NCBI GenBank assembly: GCA_003529325.1
Contig: DPVW01000477.1
Span: 1-18,957, forward strand
Source of the DNA: Candidatus Latescibacterota bacterium
GTDB taxonomy: Bacteria; Latescibacterota; UBA2968; UBA8231
Direction of reading: 5' to 3'
Length of the DNA stretch: 18,957 bases
A program made the translations under genes and the position numbers. Numbering within the stretch: position 1 is the stretch's first letter; every line of letters starts with the position of its first letter. Shown here piece after piece: positions 7,497-15,030 of the stretch. The notes beneath the pieces are model-generated. The model ran no database searches, was not told the origin of the DNA, and worked only from the letters and a program-made list of their open reading frames with translations.

Positions 7497-7949
7497 GTGA
7501 GAGTCCTGTTGCAGCGCGTGAGCCAGGCACAGGTTACGGTGGATGGTCGCATCACAGGCCGCATCGGCACGGGACTGGTCGCCCTCGTTGGTGTGCATGG
7601 CCAGGACCGGATCAAGGACGCGGTTTTCTGTGCCGACAAGTGTGCCCACCTGCGCATCTTCGACAACGAGGCGGGTCGTTTCGACCGATCCCTGCTGGAC
7701 GTAGGTGGCCAGGTCCTGGCGATTTCGCAATTCACGCTGTATGGAGAATGTCGCAAGGGTCGACGACCCTTCTTCGGCGCCGCCGCCGAACCTCAGGTCG
7801 CCGAACCCCTGTATGAAGCCTTCATCGCCCAGTTGCGAGAGCGACACGCCGTGACGGTGGCATGCGGCATTTTTGGCGCCCACATGGATCTGGAAATTCA
7901 CAACGATGGCCCCGTTTCGCTTTTCGTCGATAGCCCGGATTGCCACTGA
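7497..7949 (+). CDS. dtd: D-aminoacyl-tRNA deacylase
   Basis: Dtd removes D-amino acids (and glycine) wrongly attached to tRNA, acting as a homodimer in the cytoplasm. The protein has 150 residues, close to the family norm of about 145. It begins with the standard 'MRVLLQRVSQAQVTVDG'. The catalytic-site motif is S77-Q-F-T-L-Y-G83, and the cross-subunit Gly-cisPro motif is 'NDGPVS' at 136-141 (G138-P139). The last residue of that motif is Ser where Thr is usual, a mild change. The start is GTG directly after the lptD stop. The gap to maf is a single base. I know of no reason why it should be functionally tied to its neighbours; co-transcription in a housekeeping operon is the simplest reading. 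Confidence 0.96.
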   Translation: MRVLLQRVSQAQVTVDGRITGRIGTGLVALVGVHGQDRIKDAVFCADKCAHLRIFDNEAGRFDRSLLDVGGQVLAISQFTLYGECRKGRRPFFGAAAEPQVAEPLYEAFIAQLRERHAVTVACGIFGAHMDLEIHNDGPVSLFVDSPDCH

Positions 7950-7950
7950 C

Positions 7951-8574
7951 ATGGAAAATCCCACCATCGTGCTGGCATCGGCCTCGCCACGGCGTGTGGA
8001 TCTGCTGCAGCAGCTCGGTCTGCCCTTCGTGCAGATCCTCTCCCCCGTCGAAGAGCCACCCCCTCATGGAACCGACGCCGAAACCTGGGCCATCTTGTCC
8101 GCTCGTGCCAAGGCTCAAGACGTGACTGAGCTCATCCATAGTGGCCGGTCCGCCCTCGACAAGTCAGCACCCAGGATCGTTGTCGGCGCCGATACCGTGG
8201 TCTGTTGCGACGGCGAGTTGCTCGGCAAGCCGATCGATGACGAGGATGCTGCCCGCATGCTCCGATTGTTGTCTGGCCGCGACCATACGGTGTGCACCGG
8301 CGTCGCCCTGCTCACCGCCGATGGCGAACTCAGCGCTTGCGAGAGTACCCGAGTCCTGATGGCACCATTGTCGTCCACGGCGATCGATGCATACGTCGAC
8401 AGCGGCGAGCCCGCGGGCAAGGCCGGCGCCTACGCCATCCAGGGCCGCGGCGGACGCTTCGTTGAACGCGTCGAGGGGTGTTATTATAATGTTGTTGGCC
8501 TGCCCCTTGCCCGCCTCTGCTCGCTGCTCGAGTCAGCGGGATACGAACTCGATCAGCCCCAGGACATGGAATGA
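7951..8574 (+). CDS. maf: Maf/YhdE-family nucleoside triphosphate pyrophosphatase
   Basis: Maf proteins hydrolyse non-canonical or excess nucleoside triphosphates to monophosphates and can affect septum formation. This one has 207 residues. The N-terminal 'VLASASPRRVDLL' is the phosphate-binding signature. 'VVGADTVV' and 'LGKPIDDEDAARMLRLLSGRDH' form the metal and base site, and 'YVDSGEPAGKAGAYAIQGRGG' with 'VVGLPL' completes the pocket. Overall it resembles the YhdE (dTTP/UTP) subgroup more than YceF, but the substrate is an inference. I chose ATG 7951, one base after the dtd stop. A longer in-frame reading from 7873 would overlap dtd and add 26 unrelated residues before the signature. The TGA overlaps the next start (ATGA). 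Confidence 0.94.
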   Translation: MENPTIVLASASPRRVDLLQQLGLPFVQILSPVEEPPPHGTDAETWAILSARAKAQDVTELIHSGRSALDKSAPRIVVGADTVVCCDGELLGKPIDDEDAARMLRLLSGRDHTVCTGVALLTADGELSACESTRVLMAPLSSTAIDAYVDSGEPAGKAGAYAIQGRGGRFVERVEGCYYNVVGLPLARLCSLLESAGYELDQPQDME

Positions 8575-9632
8575 ACGAAGAGCTCTCCCTGTCCGAGGTA
8601 CTGCGTCGCGCTCGCGAAGAGCGGGGCGAATCCCTCGAACAGGTTCATCAACGTACCGGTATCGCCCTCAAGATCCTGCAAGGGCTGGAAACCGGCGACT
8701 TCGAAATCGTCGAGCCAGTCTATGCCCGGCTCGCCATATACCACTATGCCAGCCACCTCGGACTCGACGGTGAAGCCGTCGAGACCCGGTTGCGCGAAGA
8801 GGTTGCCGCCACCCGCCCCCCTCTGGTAGAAACGCACACCACGCCGGTCTCTGCGACGCACTCATCGGAGCCGTCACCGCTGGCGGAACTGATCCGCAGC
8901 CAGCCACCGGCACGGCTGGCGACGGTGGGCGTCGTCCTCGTCGTGGGACTCGCCATCCTCCTCTACCTACTCGGCTCCGATGCGCCAACGCCAAACCCGA
9001 GTGGCCGCTTGACCACCCCCGCTCCCCGCCAACCAGCCGCCTCTGCCCCGCGGCGCCAGATAACGACAGCGATCGTGGCCCGCGTCGATGAGGAGCCCGC
9101 TGCTGGCGAGCCCATCGCCAGCGCCGACGAAGAACCCCTCAGCAACGCGGCCGTCTTTAGCGTCGACGAAGGGTCTGTGGGCGGCCAGGAGCCCGTGCAG
9201 CAGGACGTTGCGTCGGACTCGAACTCTGTCGATGCTGAGCCCACAGCCGTCACGCCCGACAATGCCGCCGACCTGCTCGCCACGGGACTTCTCGTATTGC
9301 ACGTCGATGCGCTCGACTCCACATGGGTCCAGGTTCAGTGGGACGACACGGATGGTGACGTCGAGACCATTCCCAGTGGCGAACAGCGGACGTGGACGGC
9401 CCAACAGTTCTTCATGGTTCGCGCCGGCCGCGCCCACGGGGTGCATTTCCGTTTTCAAGGCGAACTCCTCGGCGCCGGTCGTCTGGGAGACCCGACGAAG
9501 GTTTTGCGTTTTCATGCCTCCGCCGACGGTGTGCAATTGCTCGGGCCCGACCTCGAACCGATCGCGCCGATTGCCCCAGTCGCCCAGGTCCTGCCCGATA
9601 CGACGGAGGCCAGTGGCCAGGATCGCCCATGA
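8571..9632 (+). CDS. rodZ: RodZ-like protein: cytoplasmic HTH, one TM helix, periplasmic DUF4115
   Basis: RodZ links the MreB cytoskeleton to the cell-wall elongation machinery. The 353-residue protein has the classic layout. A helix-turn-helix domain at about 5-75 ('LSEVLRRAREERGESLEQVHQRTGI', 'ARLAIYHYASHLGLD') corresponds to the MreB-binding part of RodZ. A single transmembrane helix lies at about 116-135 ('LATVGVVLVVGLAILLYLLG'). An acidic Pro/Ala/Ser-rich linker follows (about 138-238), in which short acidic motifs VDEEP, ADEEP, VDEGS and VDAEP recur. A C-terminal beta domain at about 239-315 is DUF4115-like. It overlaps maf and priA by 4 bp on each side (ATGA), so translation is likely coupled. 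mreB is not in the window. The alternative is a generic HTH_25 membrane protein, but the three-part layout favours RodZ. Confidence 0.85.
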   Translation: MNEELSLSEVLRRAREERGESLEQVHQRTGIALKILQGLETGDFEIVEPVYARLAIYHYASHLGLDGEAVETRLREEVAATRPPLVETHTTPVSATHSSEPSPLAELIRSQPPARLATVGVVLVVGLAILLYLLGSDAPTPNPSGRLTTPAPRQPAASAPRRQITTAIVARVDEEPAAGEPIASADEEPLSNAAVFSVDEGSVGGQEPVQQDVASDSNSVDAEPTAVTPDNAADLLATGLLVLHVDALDSTWVQVQWDDTDGDVETIPSGEQRTWTAQQFFMVRAGRAHGVHFRFQGELLGAGRLGDPTKVLRFHASADGVQLLGPDLEPIAPIAPVAQVLPDTTEASGQDRP

Positions 9633-12112
9633 GCCGCCGCTACGTCGAGGTGGCCTTACCGCCGCCTCTGTCGCGCCAGCTCACCTACGCTGTTCCCACT
9701 GACCTCGAGAGGGTTGTCGTCATCGGCTCCGTCGTCCTCGTGCCGGTGCAACAGCGCCTCGTCACAGGCTTCGTCGTCGCCGAGACCGGTGCGGAAAATG
9801 GCACCGTCGGCAACTCCTCATCGCGGCTGTCGCCGGATCGCATCCGAGATCTGACGCAGGTCATCGACACGGAGTCACCCATCAGCCCCGAAGTTGTACG
9901 CCTCTGTGCCTGGATGGCCCAGTATTACCTGGCCCCCATGGGCGCCGCCCTGGCTGCCGCCTTGCCACCAGGGGTCCGTCTCACCAGCAGTCGCACCGTG
10001 CAACTGCTCGATCGAGGCGCCATGCCTCCTGAAGACAGGCTTTCAGCCCGTGTCTGCATCGAACTGGCCGGAACCGATACGCCACTGAAGGTGACGACCC
10101 TGCGAAAGCGTCTAGGGAAGCAGGGACTCGAAGCGGCCCTGCGTCGCCTGCAACGAGACGGGTTGATCGACATGCGCCCCGATCTGGCGGGTGGGTCAGT
10201 GTCGACAAAACATCAGCAGATGGTCCGCGTCGTCGATGCGGACAGGGCACGGGACGCACTCGCAGATCTGCGCCGACGCGCCCCCCGTCAGGGCCACTGC
10301 CTCGAGCGTCTGCTCAGTACCGGCACCGTCGCCAAACGTCAGCTCGTAGAGGAAGGTTTCAGCTACGCCATGCTGAAGTCCCTGCAACTGCGCGACTTGA
10401 TCCAGACCGACGAGGAGGAAGTCCTGCGCGATCCGCTGGCTGGCATCGACGCCGGTGACGCCCCCGATCTCGATCCGACGACCGACCAGGTGCAGGTCCT
10501 CGAACAGATTCTGGGTGCCCTCGACAAGGGTGGTTTCGCACCGATTCTATTGCGCGGCGTTACCGGCAGCGGCAAGACGCTGGTCTACATGCAGGCCGTC
10601 GAACAAGTGCTGCAAGCGGGTGGCTCGGCGATTGTCCTCACCCCCGAGATCGCTCTAGCGTGGCAGATGGTACGACGCTTCCGAGCCCGCTTCGGATCGG
10701 CCGTCGCCGTGCTCCACAGTCAACTGTCCCTCGGCGAGCGTTATGATACCTGGAGACGGCTGCGTCGGGGTGAGCAACGTCTCGTCATCGGTGCGCGCTC
10801 CGCCGTCTTCGCACCGGTCAGGGACCTCGGTCTGGTGATCGTCGACGAAGAGCACGATGGCTCCTACTTTCAGGATGACCTGGAGAGTCGCCAGCCATTG
10901 GTGTACAGCGGTCGTGATCTGGCGGTGGTTCGTGCCCGCTTCGCCGGTGTCCCCGTCGTACTCGGATCGGCGACACCCAGTCTCGAGTCGTGGAGCAATG
11001 CACGCTCAGGCAAGTACATCCTGGCGGAGTTGCCCCGTCGGGTCGATGACCGTCCGATGGCAACCGTTGAGATCGTCGACATGCGCCGTGAGCCATTTCA
11101 GAAGCGTGAACGCACCCTGTTTTCGAAGAGCCTGCGGTTGAAAATCCGCCAGCGGTTGGATAGACATCAACAGATCATCCTGTTGCAGAATCGCCGTGGC
11201 TTCGCCCCCGTCGTGCAGTGCAGGGCCTGTGGCGAATCCGTCGAGTGCCACCGTTGTCTGGTGACCCTTACGTGCCATCGCAGTCACGGCGAACAACTGC
11301 GCTGTCACTACTGCGACTACCGCACGCCACTGCCAGAGACATGCCCAAAGTGCGGCAGTGAAGAGGTTCAGCTCGTCGGCGTCGGCACGCAGAAGGTCGA
11401 AACCGCACTGGAGGAACAGTTTCCCGGTATCCGCGTCCTTCGTATGGATGTCGACACAACCGGATGGAAAGGGGCTCACGACGAATTGGTAGAGAGCTTC
11501 CGCCGCCATGAGGCGGACGTGCTGCTGGGCACACAGATGGTCGCCAAAGGACTCGACTTCCCCGAGGTTACGCTCGTGGGTGTCATCTCCGCCGATACGG
11601 GCTTCCACATGCCCGACTTCCGCGCCGCGGAGCGCTCCTTCCAGCTACTCACCCAGGTGGCAGGACGCTCCGGACGTGGCCAGAGCCCAGGTGAGGTCGT
11701 GATCCAGACGCGTCTGCCCGACGAACCCGTGCTGCTGGCTGCGGCTCGACAGGACTTCGACGCCTTTTCCGAAGCGGAGCTGCCGGAGCGGCAGGCCGCG
11801 GGGTTCCCGCCCTTCGGGCGACTCGTCGTCATCCGCTGGCGTGGTCCCGCGGAGGCAACGGTGACACGTGTCGCCGCCGAAGGCTCCAGGCACCTGGCGC
11901 AAGCCTGTCGTGCCGGCGTCGCCATGCTCGGACCGGCACCGGCACCCCTGGCACGACTACGTGGTAACTATCGCTGGCAATCGTTGCTGGTGGGCCCCTC
12001 CGGTCGGGACCTGCGGGCCACGGCGGCGACCGTACTCGACGATCTGCGCACGACGGCAAGCCGACACGATGTCGATGTCGCCGCCGTCGTCGATCCTCAG
12101 TCCACAATGTAA
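9629..12112 (+). CDS. priA: Primosomal protein N' (replication restart helicase PriA)
   Basis: PriA recognises stalled replication forks and reloads the replisome with its 3'-5' helicase activity. The 827 residues start at ATG 9629 ('MSRRYVEVALPPPLSRQLTYAVP'), which is the usual PriA beginning. AGGA lies 6 nt before it, and the start overlaps the rodZ stop (ATGA). Longer readings upstream would run inside rodZ out of frame and are not real. The helicase has Walker A 'GVTGSGKT' (310-317) and the DEAH-type box D406-E-E-H409. The zinc-binding domain has paired cysteines C531/C534, C540/C543, C559/C562 and C572/C575, all eight present. The C-terminal helicase part has 'GTQKVETALEEQFP', 'LLGTQMVAKGLDFPEVTLVGV' and 'AGRSGRG'. 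All catalytic elements are intact. Length is slightly above E. coli PriA. Confidence 0.98.
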   Translation: MSRRYVEVALPPPLSRQLTYAVPTDLERVVVIGSVVLVPVQQRLVTGFVVAETGAENGTVGNSSSRLSPDRIRDLTQVIDTESPISPEVVRLCAWMAQYYLAPMGAALAAALPPGVRLTSSRTVQLLDRGAMPPEDRLSARVCIELAGTDTPLKVTTLRKRLGKQGLEAALRRLQRDGLIDMRPDLAGGSVSTKHQQMVRVVDADRARDALADLRRRAPRQGHCLERLLSTGTVAKRQLVEEGFSYAMLKSLQLRDLIQTDEEEVLRDPLAGIDAGDAPDLDPTTDQVQVLEQILGALDKGGFAPILLRGVTGSGKTLVYMQAVEQVLQAGGSAIVLTPEIALAWQMVRRFRARFGSAVAVLHSQLSLGERYDTWRRLRRGEQRLVIGARSAVFAPVRDLGLVIVDEEHDGSYFQDDLESRQPLVYSGRDLAVVRARFAGVPVVLGSATPSLESWSNARSGKYILAELPRRVDDRPMATVEIVDMRREPFQKRERTLFSKSLRLKIRQRLDRHQQIILLQNRRGFAPVVQCRACGESVECHRCLVTLTCHRSHGEQLRCHYCDYRTPLPETCPKCGSEEVQLVGVGTQKVETALEEQFPGIRVLRMDVDTTGWKGAHDELVESFRRHEADVLLGTQMVAKGLDFPEVTLVGVISADTGFHMPDFRAAERSFQLLTQVAGRSGRGQSPGEVVIQTRLPDEPVLLAAARQDFDAFSEAELPERQAAGFPPFGRLVVIRWRGPAEATVTRVAAEGSRHLAQACRAGVAMLGPAPAPLARLRGNYRWQSLLVGPSGRDLRATAATVLDDLRTTASRHDVDVAAVVDPQSTM

Positions 12113-12129
12113 GCCGGACAGCTTTGCTG

Positions 12130-14361
12130 ATGCGTCTGCTGATCATACTCCTCTGCTTCATCACCGTTGCTCGTGCTGACGCCCAACTCGTCGATTCCGA
12201 GTGGGCGGCATTTACCAGCATGAGCGAGATCAAGGATCTTCTCGTCGATGACTTTGATATCTGGTCGGCGACGTCAGGAGGCGTACTGCACTACAACCGC
12301 GCGGCCCGCAGATTCCGGCGCTTCACCCGCCTCGACGGACTTGCGGGGAACCAGATTCACGCCCTGGCTGCCGACGACTCCGGCGATCTCTGGTTCGGCA
12401 CCGATGGCGAGGGCTTGAGTCGCTTCCACCGCGACACTTCGACCTTTGACTCGCCCTTTCTCGAATTTCGAGATCTACGCATCTCCTCCCTCCTCGCCGA
12501 CGGCAATCGACTCTACGTCGGTACCAATGAGGGCATCAGTGTCTTCCTCATCGACAAGCAGGAGGTCAAGGAAAGTTACCGCCGGCTGGGCAACCTGGCG
12601 AAGGACTCGGAGGTGACGGCCCTCGAGATCCACGACGGTGTCTTGTTTGCGGGGACCATCGTCGGCCTCGCCTGGGCCCGGCTGGATCAGACCAACTTGC
12701 AGGACCCGGACAGCTGGCGCTCCAGAGCCCCCTCAAGTCCGGTTGTCGATATCGTCGCCGCCGGAGGGCTTGTGCATGCCGGCACCAGGAACGGCACCTG
12801 GACCTACAACCCGACGACGAATGAGTTCTATCACGACTTTACCAGACGTGGCATCAGCGCCGTGGGGACACTGAATGACGTCGGTATAGCTGCCACCGTC
12901 GCTGGAGACTTTGTCCTACGTCGTGGGAGGGATGACTGGCAGCGCATCGGTGCGCCACTTATCACCGAGGTTGCCACCGCTTCGCAGTCCGGCCGCGACC
13001 ACCTGTGGCTGGGCACGTCCGACGGACTGCGCGTCGTCGGTCAGAATGCTCCCTCCATTCCGGCTTCGGGGGAACCTGGCTCGAGTCGCTTCTACGAGAT
13101 CGCCCTCGTCGGCGAAGGTGAACTCTGGGCCGCCAGCGTTCCCGATGATCAGCAGCGTACCCTCTCCGCTGGCGCCTATCATCTCGTCGATGGCACGTGG
13201 ACGGTTTTTGACCGCGCTTCGGGGGCGCCCAATGATGAGCTTGTCGCCCTCGAGACCGACCGCCGCGGTCGTCTGTGGATCGGCAGTTGGGGTGGCGGGG
13301 TCGCCATGCTCGATGTCAACGGCTCCTGGGTCAACATCAACCGCGACCGCACGGTGCTTCGGGGCGTGCCCAGGGGGCCTGACTTTGTCGTCATCAGCGA
13401 CATCCAGCGAGATGCGGAGGGCAATATGTGGCTCCTCAACAATCTTGCCGGTGTCGCCGTGCTGGATAACTTTCCGCCGACAGAGGAGTTGCTCATCGAC
13501 CAGGTGCAACTCGGGCTGGGCGAAGGTGTCGATTTCTACCGCATGACCATCGGCGCCGACGGCCTCAAGTGGATCGCCAGCCGCACGGACGGGCTCATCA
13601 TGCTCGACGATGGTGGTACACCCTTCACCCCTGGGGATGACCGTTTCATCGTCGTCGATGAAGCGACTGAACCACGGCTGACAAGCAACCGGATATTCGA
13701 CGTTCATGTCGATGACAGTGGCCGCGTATGGATGGCTACAGACAGTGGTATCAATGTGCTGACGCCGGAGTACGACCGCACGACTGGCGTCCTGACTCGC
13801 AGCGCCTGGCGTACCTACTCTACCTTCGATGGCCTGCTGTCGTCGGAGATCAATGCCTTTGAAGGGGATGACGACGGCAACACGTGGATCGGGACCGAGG
13901 TGGGCCTGTCACGCATCGGCGCCGATGGTGAGCTCGACTTTACCCTCACCCAGAGCAACAGCGGTCTCATCGACAATCGTGTAAAGGGACTCACTTTCGA
14001 CAGCCGTCGTGGAGAGCTGTGGATCGGCACCTTTGACGGGCTCAACCGTCTGCGTATCGTCGCCTCCGATGAGACCGAGGGTCCAGAAGGTTTCGCCGTC
14101 TATCCGAATCCTTTCGTCACCGCCGGTCGCCAGGAGTTGACATTCATCGGTCTGCCATTGAGTGCCGCCCTGCGCATTTATTCCGTCGCCGGCGAGTCCG
14201 TCGCCTCCCTGCAGGTCGATCCCGGTCGTGCAACCGTGACCTGGAATGGCCAGAACGACAGTGGCTTCCTTGTCGCTTCCGGCATCTACTACTACATCGC
14301 CGAGGGTGAGTCCGGGGAACGTACCCGTGGCCGTTTTGCCGTCGTCAACGGCGCCCGATGA
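12130..14361 (+). CDS. Exported beta-propeller protein with FlgD/type IX-like C-terminal domain (PorZ-like)
   Basis: This protein of 743 residues begins with a signal peptide (about 1-18, cleavage near 'ARADA|Q'). It then carries repeated propeller blades of the 'two-component regulator propeller' kind: 'LWFGTDGEGLSRF', 'LYVGTNEGISVF', 'LWLGTSDGLRVV', 'LWIGSWGGGVAML', 'VWMATDSGINVL', 'TWIGTEVGLSRI' and 'LWIGTFDGLNRL'. The C-terminal domain (about 650-743) starts at Y658-P-N-P-F and ends with 'WNGQNDSGFLVASGIYYY' and 'GRFAVV', the form of FlgD-like Ig or type IX sorting domains. No kinase or DNA-binding domain follows, so it is not a hybrid sensor. The layout resembles PorZ of the type IX secretion system, though I cannot prove it. 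The ATG at 12130 is preferred; TTG 12124 is in frame and possible. The gap to priA is only 17 bp, and the end overlaps DUF4159 (ATGA). Confidence 0.82.
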   Translation: MRLLIILLCFITVARADAQLVDSEWAAFTSMSEIKDLLVDDFDIWSATSGGVLHYNRAARRFRRFTRLDGLAGNQIHALAADDSGDLWFGTDGEGLSRFHRDTSTFDSPFLEFRDLRISSLLADGNRLYVGTNEGISVFLIDKQEVKESYRRLGNLAKDSEVTALEIHDGVLFAGTIVGLAWARLDQTNLQDPDSWRSRAPSSPVVDIVAAGGLVHAGTRNGTWTYNPTTNEFYHDFTRRGISAVGTLNDVGIAATVAGDFVLRRGRDDWQRIGAPLITEVATASQSGRDHLWLGTSDGLRVVGQNAPSIPASGEPGSSRFYEIALVGEGELWAASVPDDQQRTLSAGAYHLVDGTWTVFDRASGAPNDELVALETDRRGRLWIGSWGGGVAMLDVNGSWVNINRDRTVLRGVPRGPDFVVISDIQRDAEGNMWLLNNLAGVAVLDNFPPTEELLIDQVQLGLGEGVDFYRMTIGADGLKWIASRTDGLIMLDDGGTPFTPGDDRFIVVDEATEPRLTSNRIFDVHVDDSGRVWMATDSGINVLTPEYDRTTGVLTRSAWRTYSTFDGLLSSEINAFEGDDDGNTWIGTEVGLSRIGADGELDFTLTQSNSGLIDNRVKGLTFDSRRGELWIGTFDGLNRLRIVASDETEGPEGFAVYPNPFVTAGRQELTFIGLPLSAALRIYSVAGESVASLQVDPGRATVTWNGQNDSGFLVASGIYYYIAEGESGERTRGRFAVVNGAR

Positions 14362-15023
14362 GGTTGGCAGGGACCACCATCACGATCTGCTGGCTGCTGG
14401 CCATGGCTGGCGCTTGTCAACTTGCGGCGCAGGACTTCACCATCGCCCGGGTTCAGTATGATGGCGGTGGCGACTGGTATAGCGATCCCTCCTCCTTGCC
14501 GAATCTGCTCGCTTTTATCGGCACCAACACCGCTGTGCAGGTGGCCGACACGGAGGCGCGGATTCGGATCACGGATGAGGAGTTGTTCAACCACCCGTAT
14601 CTGTACCTCACCGGGCATGGTAACATCACCCTGGGCCCACGTGAGGCCAGTCGTCTGCGCGCCTACCTTGAGGCGGGAGGCTTCCTGCACGCCGACGACA
14701 ACTATGGCATGGACGATTCCTTCCGCCGTGAGATGAAGAAGGTCTTCCCAACGCATGAGTTCGTGGAGATGCCGGCGGATCATGAACTGTTCCATATCCA
14801 CTACGATCTGCCTCAGGGCCTGCCCAAGATCCATGAGCACGATGGCAAACGCCCTCAAGCTCTGGGACTGTTTCACGACAAACGTCTCGTCGTGCTCTAC
14901 ACCTATGAGTCCGATCTTGGTGATGGCTGGGAAGACGCCCACGTACACGGGGTCCCCGAAGAATTGCGCCAGGCGGCCTTGCGCATGGGCGCCAACATTG
15001 TTGTCTACGCCCTGACACGCTAG
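14358..15023 (+). CDS. Exported DUF4159 protein (ThuA/GATase-like fold suspected)
   Basis: This 221-residue protein has a signal peptide (about 1-24, 'AGACQLAAQ'). A weak lipobox-like 'AGAC' within it could make it a lipoprotein instead, but the -3 residue is poor. Recognisable DUF4159 signatures are 'YLYLTGHGN' (81-89), 'LRAYLEAGGFLHADDNYG' (100-117) and 'YTYESDLGDGWEDAHVHG' (181-198). The pattern of a central 'TGHG' turn and 'yleaGGfl..DD' recalls class I glutamine amidotransferase/ThuA-like folds. The usual nucleophilic cysteine is not apparent, so enzymatic activity is doubtful. From general knowledge of the family, DUF4159 genes often sit with MoxR-ATPase/DUF58/von Willebrand gene sets; none of those is inside the window. 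Overlaps with the propeller gene (ATGA) and a gap of only 4-7 bp to the DUF4175 gene imply a shared role. Function is unknown. Confidence 0.87.
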   Translation: MRLAGTTITICWLLAMAGACQLAAQDFTIARVQYDGGGDWYSDPSSLPNLLAFIGTNTAVQVADTEARIRITDEELFNHPYLYLTGHGNITLGPREASRLRAYLEAGGFLHADDNYGMDDSFRREMKKVFPTHEFVEMPADHELFHIHYDLPQGLPKIHEHDGKRPQALGLFHDKRLVVLYTYESDLGDGWEDAHVHGVPEELRQAALRMGANIVVYALTR

Positions 15024-15030
15024 TGCTTTG

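Noticed and set aside
7755..7771. Inverted repeat AAGGGTCG-A-CGACCCTT inside dtd.
   Set aside because: An 8-bp repeat with a 1-nt centre and no T-run, within conserved coding sequence ('CRKGRRPFFG'). Likely chance.
7873..7950. A longer start for maf overlapping the end of dtd.
   Set aside because: The Maf signature begins right after ATG 7951. The extension is an out-of-frame reading of dtd and is not family-like.
9060..9250. Recurring acidic motifs in the RodZ linker as a possible repeat domain.
   Set aside because: Irregular spacing and low-complexity composition fit an ordinary flexible periplasmic linker.
9392..9628. A possible 79-residue N-terminal extension of priA, opening inside rodZ.
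   Set aside because: PriA proteins begin at the 'YVEVALPPPL' stretch. The ATG at 9629 has a Shine-Dalgarno site and an ATGA overlap, and the extension is an out-of-frame reading of rodZ with Arg/Pro-rich composition.
12130..14361. Reading the propeller protein as a hybrid two-component sensor.
   Set aside because: No transmembrane helix follows the propeller, and there is no histidine kinase, receiver or DNA-binding domain. The gene ends in a FlgD/type IX-like domain.
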